Shown: positions 23,501 to 32,775 of the stretch, piece by piece
Layout of the letters: each line of letters opens with the position of its first letter
Numbering within the stretch: the first letter of the stretch is position 1
Translations under genes and position numbers: made by a program
Notes under the pieces: generated by a model
What the model saw: only the letters and a program-made list of their open reading frames with translations
Databases searched by the model: none
Told to the model about the DNA's origin: nothing
DNA from: Lutraria lutraria
Lineage: Eukaryota; Mollusca; Bivalvia; Venerida; Mactridae
Length of the DNA stretch: 64,000 bases
Direction of reading: 5' to 3'
Assembly: GCA_964023205.1 (NCBI GenBank)
Contig: OZ026843.1
Coordinates: forward strand, 915,029-979,028

Positions 23501-23937
23501 GAGAGTTACCGTTTCTGTCGCGCCTTTCAGGAGAATGGTATGAATGTAACCTGATATCATCTGATAGTATTGTGTTATTTAACCAGGTCTCAGCGAAAAG
23601 CAAGAATATCGTAGTCATTAAGTTCTGTGTACAGCAAATCAAGTTTGTATTGAATGCTTTGGACGTTTAAGTGGACAAAAGAAAAATATCGCGAGACATC
23701 ACTGGCAACTGTATTTGAAGCTAAGGAACCTGAGGAGGATGACCTTCGAGAGAGAGGACCTGGATTAGGATGTATGTCTCCTGACGTAAGAAGGAACACA
23801 TTAAGCCAAACGCAAATTACAGTAACAATGAAAATAATAACAATTTCATGAGTGAATATTATATTGTTAATACATCGAGAACTTGGGATCACTTTCTTGT
23901 GAGTATGTATCACTGGACGTTGTGTCTTGCTGGACAT
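20552..23937 (-). pseudogene. LINE family 2 ORF2: 2A-like motif, endonuclease, RT
   Basis: Endonuclease/reverse transcriptase polyprotein. Suggested start is ATG at 23935-23937 (MSSKTQ). Order: a hydrophobic stretch (IVIIFIVTVICVWLNVF), the 2A-like GDIHPNPGP, then an AP-type endonuclease (FVHLNVQSI, AETWLN, FYRPPNS, TGDFNYN, LLDLIFVSN, SDHF), a basic linker (KKMIRKRKRIYKK), RT (NYRPISLLN, motif A FFDISKAFD, GVPQGSILGPLLF, catalytic FADDTSLYV) and a C-terminal region with C-x-C and YHFFFEC. Lesions: one-base frameshifts near 23597 and 22480, TGA in place of the usual Trp after FDKV at 21926-21928, and TAA at 21608-21610 before WAEKWLVSFNP. Everything else aligns, so four point lesions separate it from a complete ORF. 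CR1/Jockey-like by motif style; about 1,120 residues in all. Confidence 0.85.
23755..23793 (-). other. 2A-like ribosome-skipping motif
   Basis: Reads LLTSGDIHPNPGP, immediately after a hydrophobic segment and before the endonuclease. The NPGP core with preceding GD(V/I) fits 2A-like sequences known from several invertebrate non-LTR elements, although the usual Glu two residues before Asn is His here. If active it would release the ~60-residue hydrophobic leader from the endonuclease/RT protein. Activity of this variant is not established by sequence. Confidence 0.6.
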
Positions 23938-25256
23938 TAAAATTAAGTTGTACATTGTATACAAGTGCAACACGTTACAATTCAGATATATCAACAAAAG
24001 CATATGTATGATCATAGGTAAAGACCCTCGATATCTATAAACCGACATGACGGGCAGTTTATGAATAATTATGTTATTGACAATAATAAGATCAAAAACA
24101 AATGGATAGCCGTCATGCCAGTCCGAATGCCATTCGAACCAGGTACAAGTACGTAGACGCGATAGCAAGATATGCGTAAGGATGAGAAGCCATAGTTGAT
24201 GATAAGAGTATCGACAATAGATAAAAGATAAAGAGAGAGAATGTGAAGAAAATACATGGAAGATTGGACCTTATTTGAGGTATTTGGTGGAGAGATATAT
24301 AGAGTATATCAGACTGAGAATATTGCAGTTGTGCATAGGTATGTGTTAGGGAACAATTAAACGAAATTCGGGTGTGCAATAGGTAACATAAATGTATACA
24401 CGTGCAGTTTCTAAATTTGAATATGCAAAATTACAGAGCATAAATAGACATTATGACCATCAATTCAATAAAAGTCATGTGCAACCTTTCAATACAAATT
24501 GTTAATCTAATACTATACATAAAAATATTCCACAATTAACATCATAACCATACAACTTGTATATCAATTCGACAGAGACAAATGTGTATCTTTACAACAC
24601 AAATGGTTAAAATAATTCATACACATCAGAATGTTAAACCCATGCTGTACAAGTCAGTATGTTAGACCATACTATACACAAAGTATATTTCACAATCAAC
24701 ATCATCAACATTCAAATTCAATAAAACAATATGTGCGACATTACAACACAACCATTAACATCCATGCAGAGCAGATCAGTATCTTAACCCATATAGTATA
24801 CCACAGTTACAAGTGAAAAGAAAAATGCCATAGCAGTTAGCAAAAATACAGCTAAATAGATCGTTTCATAAACAACTACCAGAAAACATTACAATTAATA
24901 CTCTAGTTAAACGCATACATGTATAATACAATCTGGTTCGTTTATCAAGGTTTCAAAGCTAAAGCGGAATGAATATGTCCTTCAACTCAAAGTTATTTTA
25001 TAGATTGTGTGTATTTATAAAACCATATCAAGTGTCGAATTAGTATAGTCATTTACTGCGTATAAGCATAGTCCGTGCGGACAAAGTCATGCGTATAGGG
25101 AAAGTACCGCTCAAAAGTATATGCTATATCACAATGAATGGATAGAGTCTTCACAAGCACTGGATATGCAATAGTCGAATGATGGTTCATCGGTAAAGAA
25201 TTTCAGACGAACGAGTCGTATGATGTGTGAGCATACTATATTTTAGGTTGATGAAG
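23938..25256 (-). other. Inter-ORF region of LINE family 2
   Basis: About 1.3 kb between the ORF1 stop and the proposed ORF2 start. It is AT-rich with many ATGs and stops. Part of it (to 24168) is open in the ORF2 frame, so ORF2 could start earlier. Such a long spacer is unusual for LINEs; it may contain an undetected insertion or an internal initiation signal. Confidence 0.5.
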
Positions 25257-26039
25257 TTAGTTGAAGATGGATAGGTCGCTTAAGCATTCACATCTATGAA
25301 TTTTGTTGGAATTGTCCTTGATTAGTATGGTTCCGTTCGAAGTCCATACTGACTGAACACGGGTGTTCTTGACCAGACGTCGAGCATGGTAGAAAACCTC
25401 GCCACGTTTCCTGGTAAGTTCCTTGTTTATGAAGACTCCTTTAAACTTATTGGAGTCTTTTAGTGCCGAGCGACGTGTCAGAATTTGCTGCCGTGCACGG
25501 TATGACGTGAACTTGATGATAATGTCCCTTGGGCGTGATGGTGTTGGTTTGGTCGAACCGCCGGACAGATTTCTGTCGAAAACCCTTTTGCTACCTAATC
25601 GATGCATATTATCGATGTCCCGTACATCTACATTAGCGTTAATCTCTGATGTCATCTGATTGACTAGGGCATCTAGAGACTCGTCGTCATCTTCGATGAG
25701 ACCGGAGATCCGTATACAATTTCGTCTGCTATACTGGGCAGCATCATCATCTCGCTTCTCCTGCTGTTCGACCTGCTTTTCGAGTTTAGCAACATGTTCT
25801 TTCAGAGACATGTTTTCTTGCTCTAGAGACGTGACTTTAGACTGCATACAATCCATTTTACTCAGAAATAAGGACTCGAACTTAGCACTGATGTAGCTGG
25901 CTATCTTTTCAAGAGCCAAATCGTCTAAATTTATTTGGATTTTGTCCGTGACACTTTCGTCTGGACTACTTATTACTGAATCCACAGATAAAGTCCTTGT
26001 CTTCTTTATATCGGCAGCATCAAGGGGGGACGTTGCCAT
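25257..26039 (-). CDS. LINE family 2 ORF1 protein, coiled-coil
   Basis: RNA-binding/chaperone-type ORF1 protein of the non-LTR element. The ATG at 26037-26039 (MATSPLDAADIKK) is preferred; the frame is open to a further ATG at 26195 but that leader looks like 5' UTR. Residues about 45-105 form a coiled coil with heptads (LEQENMSLKEHVAKLEKQVE). After it come RRNCIRISGL, MHRLGSK, RPRDIIIKFTS, RARQQIL, FINKELTRKR and VWTSNGTILI, the order seen in L1-type ORF1 proteins (RRM-like domain then C-terminal domain). 260 codons, no stop or frameshift. The contrast with the damaged ORF2 suggests few lesions overall. Confidence 0.75.
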   Translation of the reverse strand: MATSPLDAADIKKTRTLSVDSVISSPDESVTDKIQINLDDLALEKIASYISAKFESLFLSKMDCMQSKVTSLEQENMSLKEHVAKLEKQVEQQEKRDDDAAQYSRRNCIRISGLIEDDDESLDALVNQMTSEINANVDVRDIDNMHRLGSKRVFDRNLSGGSTKPTPSRPRDIIIKFTSYRARQQILTRRSALKDSNKFKGVFINKELTRKRGEVFYHARRLVKNTRVQSVWTSNGTILIKDNSNKIHRCECLSDLSIFN

Positions 26040-26399
26040 TCGTTTCTTCTCAGGATTGGACGGAGTTTGACTTTTGGTTATACCCTGTACTTCGAGAAAA
26101 ATTTGGCGTGGCTGGTGGGCACAATTTCGCTTTTCACGTGATTGTCCGAAATACAACACAGTCGGTGATTTTGAGTGTTTACCGGTGCGTAACACGGGTA
26201 AACTATATTTATAAATGGTTTACAAAGTCAAATTTGATAATAAAAGTCACCTTTCCATATGTTATCCTATCAATAATCACTTTATATAAAACTCCTGAAA
26301 ATCTCACATACTATGCACAATTATTTAGAGTTTAATTTACTAAATATCTCTCTGTTTTGAGTTTAGCTGACCATTTCAATAAGACCGGAAGTCTCTCTC

Positions 26400-26567
26400 T
26401 GGTCAGACATAAACGTTATAGATCGAGTCTGAAACCCCATGTCATCCATTCCACTAATCACTGTGGCTCTGATTGAATGGGCGGTATAACGCGTGCAGCC
26501 AGAATTTCTACAAATGTCAGGCATGAACGGTGAAAACTGTTTAGCTTTCACTGGCTTAGGGATAGTT
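26400..26567 (-). pseudogene. Tyrosine recombinase catalytic exon (locus 2), 5' of LINE
   Basis: Upstream piece of the exon split by the LINE. Reads PKPVKAKQFSPFMPDICRN, the HxxR box in YTAHSIRATVIS, GFQTRSITFMSD, after which the LINE begins. An AG acceptor at 26568-26569 (exon starting AACTATCCC) is plausible. The TGA-type closure 13 codons further is in LINE 5' UTR, not gene sequence. The continuing part is at 19834-20158. Homology to locus 1 and to DUF3504-like recombinases is by motif. Confidence 0.7.
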
Positions 26568-26579
26568 CTGGCTTCCAAA

Positions 26580-27393
26580 ACTTTAAAAGCCGCTTTTTAA
26601 ATATGTTTTTGCTTTTTATGCGGCATTAAAGTTTTGGATCAGACCCGTTACGAAACCTTACCAGAATAACAAGCATTATTGTAACCTCGCTTAAATACAC
26701 AAATACGCTTTTATTATATAAATTTTGGCCATAAATCGATAAAGCAATTATTTCACTATCGCTTTATACCCTATACAAAGTTAAAATATCAATACAGTCA
26801 ACAAATTTGCTTCTTTCTCTGCGAAATAGCATTTGCATTAACTTTCGTCCGCCATGAAACTTAACAGCTTCGCGAGATCTCGTATGACGTCATTCGCACG
26901 AACCGCTTAGAAAACATGACTTGTGTATATATACGTGATGGTTGGGGATTGTTTTTCGTATTTGTTTATTTCCTTTTTAAGTAAATACATTGAATAAAGA
27001 GTAATAATTATTTATAAGTATTAATTGGTTATTTATTGGTCCTCCAAAAACAAATAAGACATTTGTAAACAGATGCTGCGGGTGACAAATGCTGCGGGGT
27101 TAAAAGTACATGGTATATTGCTTTCTAACCGGTTCGCGCGGACGACTCTCGTGGTCACGTGACTAAACATTATGGCAAAATGGCGGCGTAGTGATGAAAT
27201 TATAGACCTACCTGAATTTCTTAGGTTGTTTTATGTGTAAAACTAGGTTTATCTCTTCGATACTTTCCATATAAAAAGATTATATATTTTTCTGTCGGGA
27301 TATACTTCAATTTACCCCATTGCATGCAGGATAAATCAATACGAGTGTGTCAGATTCCTGACACGATTATTGGTAAGCTTTCCTAACGGCCTT
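26580..27393. other. Intron-like stretch with G+C-richer patch
   Basis: No supported exon. The part 26850-27200 is richer in CpG than its surroundings (TTCGCGAGATCTCG, GGTTCGCGCGGACG, GTCACGTGAC). A plus-strand ATG at 27172 opens 23 codons (MAKWRRSDEIIDLPEFL); it could be a first exon or chance. Confidence 0.35.
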
Positions 27394-27443
27394 GTCTTCA
27401 GCGTACCCGTCCTATAACAGTGTAAACCGGGTACACTGAAGAC
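27394..27443. repeat. 16-bp inverted repeat
   Basis: GTCTTCAGCGTACCCG (27394-27409) pairs with CGGGTACACTGAAGAC (27428-27443), one mismatch, 18-base loop. It abuts the point where recombinase homology in the 28214-27446 exon stops. Confidence 0.7.
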
Positions 27444-27445
27444 CT

Positions 27446-28214
27446 TAAGCTAGCTTAGGGATATACCAAATTGGCATAGATGTATTTTTCAGTGCTTCAG
27501 GGTTGCACTAATTGAAAAGCATCAAGTAATCAGGGTTGCTTTTCGATATGATACTCTTAAGAGACTTAGCTGGACATACTGAATTACCAACAGTAATGTA
27601 CATCCTCTTATCAACATTTTCTTCAGACTTTTGTGAAGTACCACCTTGATGTTTTTTCTGGATAGTTTCATGTGAAAGGGTTACAAATTCACACCCATAT
27701 CCATCAGTACTAAATTCAAAAGAATTCATTCTGAGCTGTTGGTGAAACTCAATACCTCGGCTTACAAACTGAAAAGAAAGGTGGTACCATACAACTGTAC
27801 ACGAAACCTGAGAGCAACCGGATTTTCTTGGAGTAAGTAGCTATTAATTAATTGGATGTCAGACTTTTGAATAACTGGGTAGTGGTCAACAGGACGGGAA
27901 AGGCCGTCTCTCAGATTTTTTTTCAATTCCCCCCCCAAGCATTTTATTTGCAGCTGTAAAGGCTGCACCAAGAACAATGTCAATATCATCTCTAATTTCT
28001 TTAAGATGACGGTTGAGAGCAGCACGGACATTTTTCATAGTACTTTTGTAATACTCAGATGCCTGTTCTTCTGTAATGCCACCTATGGCACGTCGTTTAA
28101 CCATTGCTTGCTGTGGTGCTGCCTCTGCATAAAATTGTCGCAGGAAGTTATTTAGCTTATCTGCAGAAACTGATGTAAGGTCAACGGTGTATCCAAGGCT
28201 CTCACAGCACCAAG
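27446..28214 (-). pseudogene. Tyrosine recombinase core-binding exon (locus 2)
   Basis: Central exon of the locus 2 recombinase. In order: AWCCESLGYTVD, YYKSTMKNVRAALNRHLKEI, ANKMLGG, GLSRPVDHYPVIQKSD, FQFVSRGIEFHQQLRMNSF, EFVTLSHETIQKKHQGG, DKRMYITVGNSVCP, IWYIPKLA. This is the N-terminal, DNA-binding side of DUF3504-like recombinases. Three lesions: a G8 homopolymer near 27937-27945 where G7 would keep frame, a second shift near 27785 before WYHLSFQF, and a TAG stop at 27508-27510. An ATTATTAG acceptor precedes base 28214, but joining to the exon at 28793 is out by one base. Confidence 0.75.
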
Positions 28215-28792
28215 CTAATAATGAAGATAAAAAAAATAAAAATTTTCCTTCAGTGTTTTACTGTTTACATAATTATTTTCCTTTATATAGTATCATTCTG
28301 TTCTGTATTTTATTGTTTTTGGAACTAATACTGATATCATGACATGAAATAAAGTGAGAAAGTGTAAAATAAATGATGTAAATGTATAAATTTTTGTATA
28401 ATTGAATGATTGTTTTATATGAACATCAAGACCTGTGTTTGAAAAATTACTTATGAGGCCACACCAAAATACTTTTTGGGTTTTCAGGCTTTTTGTGCAA
28501 AGAAAATATCTTGTATTTAAGAAAACATGCAATTGACATTTAAAAGTGAGCATCAGAACAAAACATTTTTGTATTCTCAAATTTGAAGTTTACATATATA
28601 ATAAAACATATAATAATATTATATAATACTGTGTAACACTTAAAATTGACTGTTTGTCTTGTTGGGTTTAGAACACACTTTCCTACAGTATTTTCATTTA
28701 AGTTACCAGAAAAGCAATCATTTTCTTACTGCAGGTGCAATATGATGACTTAAAATGTTTCCAATGCATTTATTATTATTATTGATACTCAC

Positions 28793-29071
28793 AAACACAT
28801 TTAGGCCCCATTTAGTGTTCTTCTTTGTTGCATTGGATAACACATGTTCTTCAATTTCAGTCAGGTTTTCATCAGATAATTTTTTGAATCTCAGTTTTGT
28901 TTGGTTAGTACTTGGTTGTCTAACTGGTTCATCTTTAGGTTGGTCAGTATGGCTAGTACCAGAAGTGTTATTATTAGTTGGGCCAGTTTGTACAGAAGTT
29001 TCTTCAATTTTTTGCTCAGTAATTTGGTTAGTATCATTGCTACATGTATATTCAACAACTTCATTATCAAC
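28793..29071 (-). pseudogene. Tyrosine recombinase second exon (locus 2)
   Basis: A 279-bp (93-codon) open segment between a CCACAG acceptor and a GTGAGT donor, both canonical, in phase 0 at both ends. It starts VDNEVVEYTCSND, has a polar low-complexity middle (Thr/Gln/Ser-rich) and ends LRFKKLSDENLTEIEEHV..KWGLNVF, the phrase that precedes the core-binding domain in related proteins. Strand, order and phase agree with the exon at 30095-30301. Confidence 0.65.
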
Positions 29072-29325
29072 CTGTGGTCATAATGTATAAACATACTAGT
29101 ATCTAATTTTGCAAAAAGTAAATCAATGTGAGATTTTGTTTTGTAAGAAGGAAAGTTATTAAATTTTGAAGCGAAGCACAATTTCCTTTTTGTTTGCTTT
29201 TATGAGCAGTTGAGACTATATAATTTTGTGCATGTGTACACACATGATGACGCACTCTTCAGGTTCTTCGATATAAATGCAAATTTACATGAAAAAGTAA
29301 ATAACAGACATAAAGCCACTAGCTG

Positions 29326-29521
29326 ATACTATAGCTTGACCATGTTTTTTAGCCGTGACGAAATTATTCATAATAATCCATGTAATCAGTAATAAATTAA
29401 ATAATATCAACTGACAATTTAATAGATAAGATAAATGTAACATGCTTAAGTATTATGTATGTATGCCCAGTTGATTTAGTGTAGTCTTCCATCACGGCTC
29501 AAAAACATGGTTGCGCTATAC
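29326..29521. mobile_element. Small MITE in intron
   Basis: TATAGCTTGACCATGTTTTT and AAAAACATGGTTGCGCTATA are inverted with few mismatches, extending to AGCCGTGA/TCACGGCT; arms about 29 bp, element about 196 bp. TA-rich borders (ACTATAG, CTATACT) are compatible with a TA target. It sits in the intron between the first two recombinase exons. Confidence 0.65.
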
Positions 29522-30094
29522 TGGCTGTATCATACATAAAGAGATCTCTCAATAAAAACAAGTGATTATATATATATGGCAACTTTCATCTTGAGAAATA
29601 TATCTATACAATTCAGGCCTCTCAGGTTCTGTTTTTTTTTTTCGTTTTAAAATACTAGTAGTCATTTTAACGGAAGTTGAAGGCCATGAACCAAAGTTCA
29701 TTGTGATAGATCCTTATTACAAGTAAAATGGTAGGCCTTAGCCTATCTAAAGGTATTTTATGTGCCAAAGCAGAAGCTGTATCGTATTGAAGATCGGTCT
29801 AACCTTAAAGAAATTGCTTGCCGTAACATTAACTATCCACCAGAAAAGGCCCTTCCCCAAATGTTTTTAGCCTTTCAGGATTTATTTTTTCATTAAAAAT
29901 AACACTGTGACATGTATTTTTGGTTAAATATAAAGATAAATGGTAAAAATCCTTCCTTCCTAACCACTGAAAATTTGTGGACCGGGTTACAGCAAACAAA
30001 CATTTTTAAGAATGGCCTAATTGTATCTGTATTATAATTTGGTGCTATGTGACAGACAGGTGGTGAAACAAATGTTGTAAAGCTATATTTGTAC

Positions 30095-30301
30095 CATATC
30101 AGCATCAAATGCAGATGGATCCACTCCGTACTGTGCTTTGAAGTCTTCGGGGGATATTTTCACGAGTTGACTGGGAAAGAATACAGGTTCAGACTCGGGC
30201 TCAGGTGCAACAGGGGTCAAAAATGAGTCTCCGTCCATGTTTTCCCATATTAATTCAAAGGTGCCAACTGATATGTCGCTCAGTTGAGAATCTTGACTCA
30301 T
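30095..30301 (-). pseudogene. Tyrosine recombinase first coding exon (locus 2)
   Basis: 69 codons from ATG at 30299-30301 (MSQDSQLSDISVGTFELIW) through an acidic, Pro-rich stretch (FLTPVAPEPESEPVFF) to SAFDADM, followed by GTACAA as donor. Phase 0 joins it cleanly to VDNEV of the exon at 29071. Nothing catalytic is expected here. An in-frame extension upstream to 30454 lacks such features and is probably 5' UTR. Whether this first exon truly belongs to the same transcript is inferred from phase and position only. Confidence 0.5.
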
Positions 30302-30688
30302 TTTGTCCGTGATCAAGAAAACTGTGCTAATAATCGTAATTTCGTTGCTTTTTACTAATGCAGACGATACACGTGTTTTGTTAATGTCAACGAGTGTTTG
30401 TACAATAATTTGCATACGCGTACCGCCCACTGGAATCTGTAGGGACCGTCTCAAACATTGTAAACGACTTTACAAGTAGGGAAAAAACGAAAGAAATCGG
30501 AAAGATTGTGACTTTATTGCTGGGTACATTGAATCTTTACGGTGAACATAATTAGGTCAAAAGTAGTTCGTTGACGATATGTACGGAAGCAAAAGGTTTC
30601 CGACTGAAAAGGAGTTTATCGAAGTGTAAACTTCCTCCATTGACCAATCAAAACGCGTAGATTTGTAAGAATTGGAAATAATAGTGAT

Positions 30689-30804
30689 TGCTTCAAATAT
30701 CAAATAATTGAGACTTAAAAGCCGTAATGGTTTGTTTAATCAATTCTGCTTCAAATATCAAATAATTGAGACTTAAAAGCCGTAATGGTTTGTTTAATCA
30801 ATTC
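30689..30804. repeat. Perfect 58-bp tandem duplication
   Basis: Two adjacent copies (30689-30746, 30747-30804) starting TGCTTCAAATATCAAATAAT with no mismatch. Identity implies a very recent duplication. Confidence 0.95.
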
Positions 30805-31407
30805 AGACATGTTTGCGACACATTGTGTGAAAAACATGCTTTAAGGTTGGTAGCCACCTGTTTTATTGTTTAAGACACCGTTATTTGAGTAAATATTATG
30901 TTAAATATACCCAGTAATGACTATTGTTATAGTCACTAATTTTTGTGCAAACAAACTATTTCTCCATTATGTTTAAAATATGTATTTCATTCAGAGCGTA
31001 TTTTGTTTCGCGAGGTTCGTGGTCTCCTCAAATTGGCGAAAGTATAATACCGCGAATATGCCTGGGTACGTAAAAACGCGGACATTTCGTGACGCGAAAG
31101 TTTCCTGGTTTACAGTAACTAGGGAATAAAACCAGTTGATTCAGTGTTACTGTACAGTTAATCAGAATGTAATGTGGTCTTCACTACAATAATGGTATGT
31201 TATACATGAATACAATACTCATTACATGTATAACATCTAATTATGTGTGTAGGTGCTTAAACAAGACTGTCTCAAAGAAAACATGAACAAATAATGCATG
31301 AAAACAAAATAAATGTAACTGTTACAACAACAGTTATCATCAGAGTAACTTCTGAGATGGCTGTACACATATTAGTCTGCACTCAGACATTCGTAGCAAA
31401 AACTCTA
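30805..31407. other. Unannotated stretch
   Basis: No gene supported. A CpG-containing patch near 31000-31100 (TTTCGCGAGGTTCGTGG, CGTGACGCGAAAG) is noted without interpretation. Confidence 0.4.
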
Positions 31408-31964
31408 TTCATAAGGAAGTAAATAGCTATGATGGGCGCTTGGAATACATTTTTGGACACATTGACAACAGGTCAAGGTGTTTAGCCGTTGGTATTGGTA
31501 AAGACTGATTACGTAGCTCTGTCAAAGCCAGTCTACTGGTATCGGGACCTGTAAAAAAGGTCAACAGTAAATACGGAACCATCATAATCATTCTGGTATT
31601 GGAACTGTTTGGTGCAGAAGAATCAAGTTTTACATTTTTAATTGAATTCCAGTGTACCTTCTGGCCATCAGTGTTCTTAACTTCTTTAGCAAGGTGCTTG
31701 AAATCAATAAAATCTTTCAATAATTATTTCATTTTATTCAATTTGACAGTATAATTATGGGTGTTTATGCCTGACAGTGCGAACTGTGGCCTATTGCCCT
31801 GGTATATGGCGACTAGCTGACTCAACAGCAGAATGGATAGAGTCACCCTTATTTGAGTGTTACCCTTCTCCAGATATTTATGGACAATGAGGTGAAGTTT
31901 GTATTTAGACAGGTAATACCGGAGCATGCTGACCTAGAACCGGTTTTTAGTTTGGGAAACACAG
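31408..31964 (-). pseudogene. Transposase-like protein, 3' part
   Basis: Continuation of the minus-strand gene whose 5' part is at 38556-40163. It resumes CVSQTKNRF, a stop, then SMLRYYLSKYKLHLIVHKYL, EKGNTQ, DFIDFKHLAKEV, GQKVHWNSIKNVKL and LPIPTAKHLDLLSMC; a shift near the end gives IPSAHHSYLLPYE. The order HKFLExGHTQ, FxDFKxL, WxxIKxxK is familiar from a widespread unnamed family of metazoan transposase-like proteins. Stops and frameshifts show it is dead. The break to the 5' part falls between FICYG and NCV and is exactly filled by the inverted-repeat element 31965-38555. Confidence 0.6.
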
Positions 31965-32242
31965 TTTCCCATAACTAGGTAGTCTCCCTTGGAAGATTGT
32001 CGTTCTTGTCGGCATTGCGCATGCACTAAAAATATTATCTACTTCCGAGGACTATATCTTAATTCGCTAAGCAGAACACATATAGGAAAAGTCAATACTG
32101 TTTCGTCAACCTGATAGTATTGAGTCAATAATTTTAATAATAAGTTTTTTCACACATTATGTTATAAACCACTTATTAATATTTTGCATGCATGTGATTT
32201 GATACATAAAAACAGACGGAAATTGTTATTATTTATTTAAAA

Positions 32243-32775
32243 CCAAGGACTAATATACATACATGGATTCGCAACTGCTAAAAATAGATCAAACGATATC
32301 GTTCGGCGATCCCACAATGCATTGCTATATACTCGGCAATGTCCGACAGCTGTATTTGGGTGTTTACGAATTTGATTATACTAATAAGACTCTGGCAATT
32401 GGGCACGGGGAATTGGTAAGGGATGCAACAAATTCCTTATTAAAAGATATTGAGATACATTTATAATCCACAAAGTCTAAGTACAGTATAAGCATCGAAA
32501 AAGGCATCAGTCGAACATTTTAAATTCCAAGATGGCGGACATCTATTATAATCCTTTCGTCTCCGAGATTAAACATGCGGAATACCACGGATATTTTCGC
32601 TGTTATTATCATTTGGATATCACGGATTTTTTCGTATTTTCGCTTTTGTAAACAATAGCTTGTATTCCCGTTGATTCACGTCTTATTATCGCGGGATTTG
32701 ATTACTTTAAACTGTTAATACGGAAGTTGCGAATCCATGTATGTATATAAGTCCTTGTATGTATATAAGTCCTTG
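32243..32775. mobile_element. 530-bp inverted-repeat segment
   Basis: AAGGACTAATATACATACAT and ATTCGCAACT at the left are mirrored by AGTTGCGAAT and ATGTATGTATATAAGTCCTT at the right; the right arm carries an extra tandem TATAAGTCCTTGTATG unit. Arms about 34 bp. A frame of 67 codons inside (32263-32466) starts within the left arm. It lies in the left part of the 6.6-kb element. Confidence 0.6.
32263..32466 (+). CDS. Small ORF inside inverted repeat, unknown
   Basis: 67 codons from ATG at 32263 (MDSQLLKIDQTISFGD) to TAA at 32464-32466. Composition is protein-like (balanced charged and hydrophobic residues, a single Cys) but I recognise no domain. The start codon is in the terminal repeat. It may be chance or the remnant of an exon. 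Confidence 0.2.
   Translation: MDSQLLKIDQTISFGDPTMHCYILGNVRQLYLGVYEFDYTNKTLAIGHGELVRDATNSLLKDIEIHL

Larger units (their letters stand above)
20170..26399 (-). mobile_element. Near full-length LINE (family 2) inserted in recombinase exon
   Basis: A 6.2-kb non-LTR retrotransposon on the minus strand with ORF1, ORF2 and UTRs. TGGTCGGACATA (20159-20170) and TGGTCAGACATA (26400-26411) flank it: a 12-bp target-site duplication with one transition. The two flanks are consecutive pieces of one recombinase exon, which confirms both ends. ORF1 is open and ORF2 has two frameshifts and two stops, so the copy is recent but dead. The 3' end lacks an obvious long poly-A. Confidence 0.8.

Noticed and set aside
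28891..29181. 96-codon minus-strand and 60/111-codon plus-strand frames
   Set aside because: They are shadows of the recombinase exon 28793-29071, whose own frame has splice sites and family phrases.
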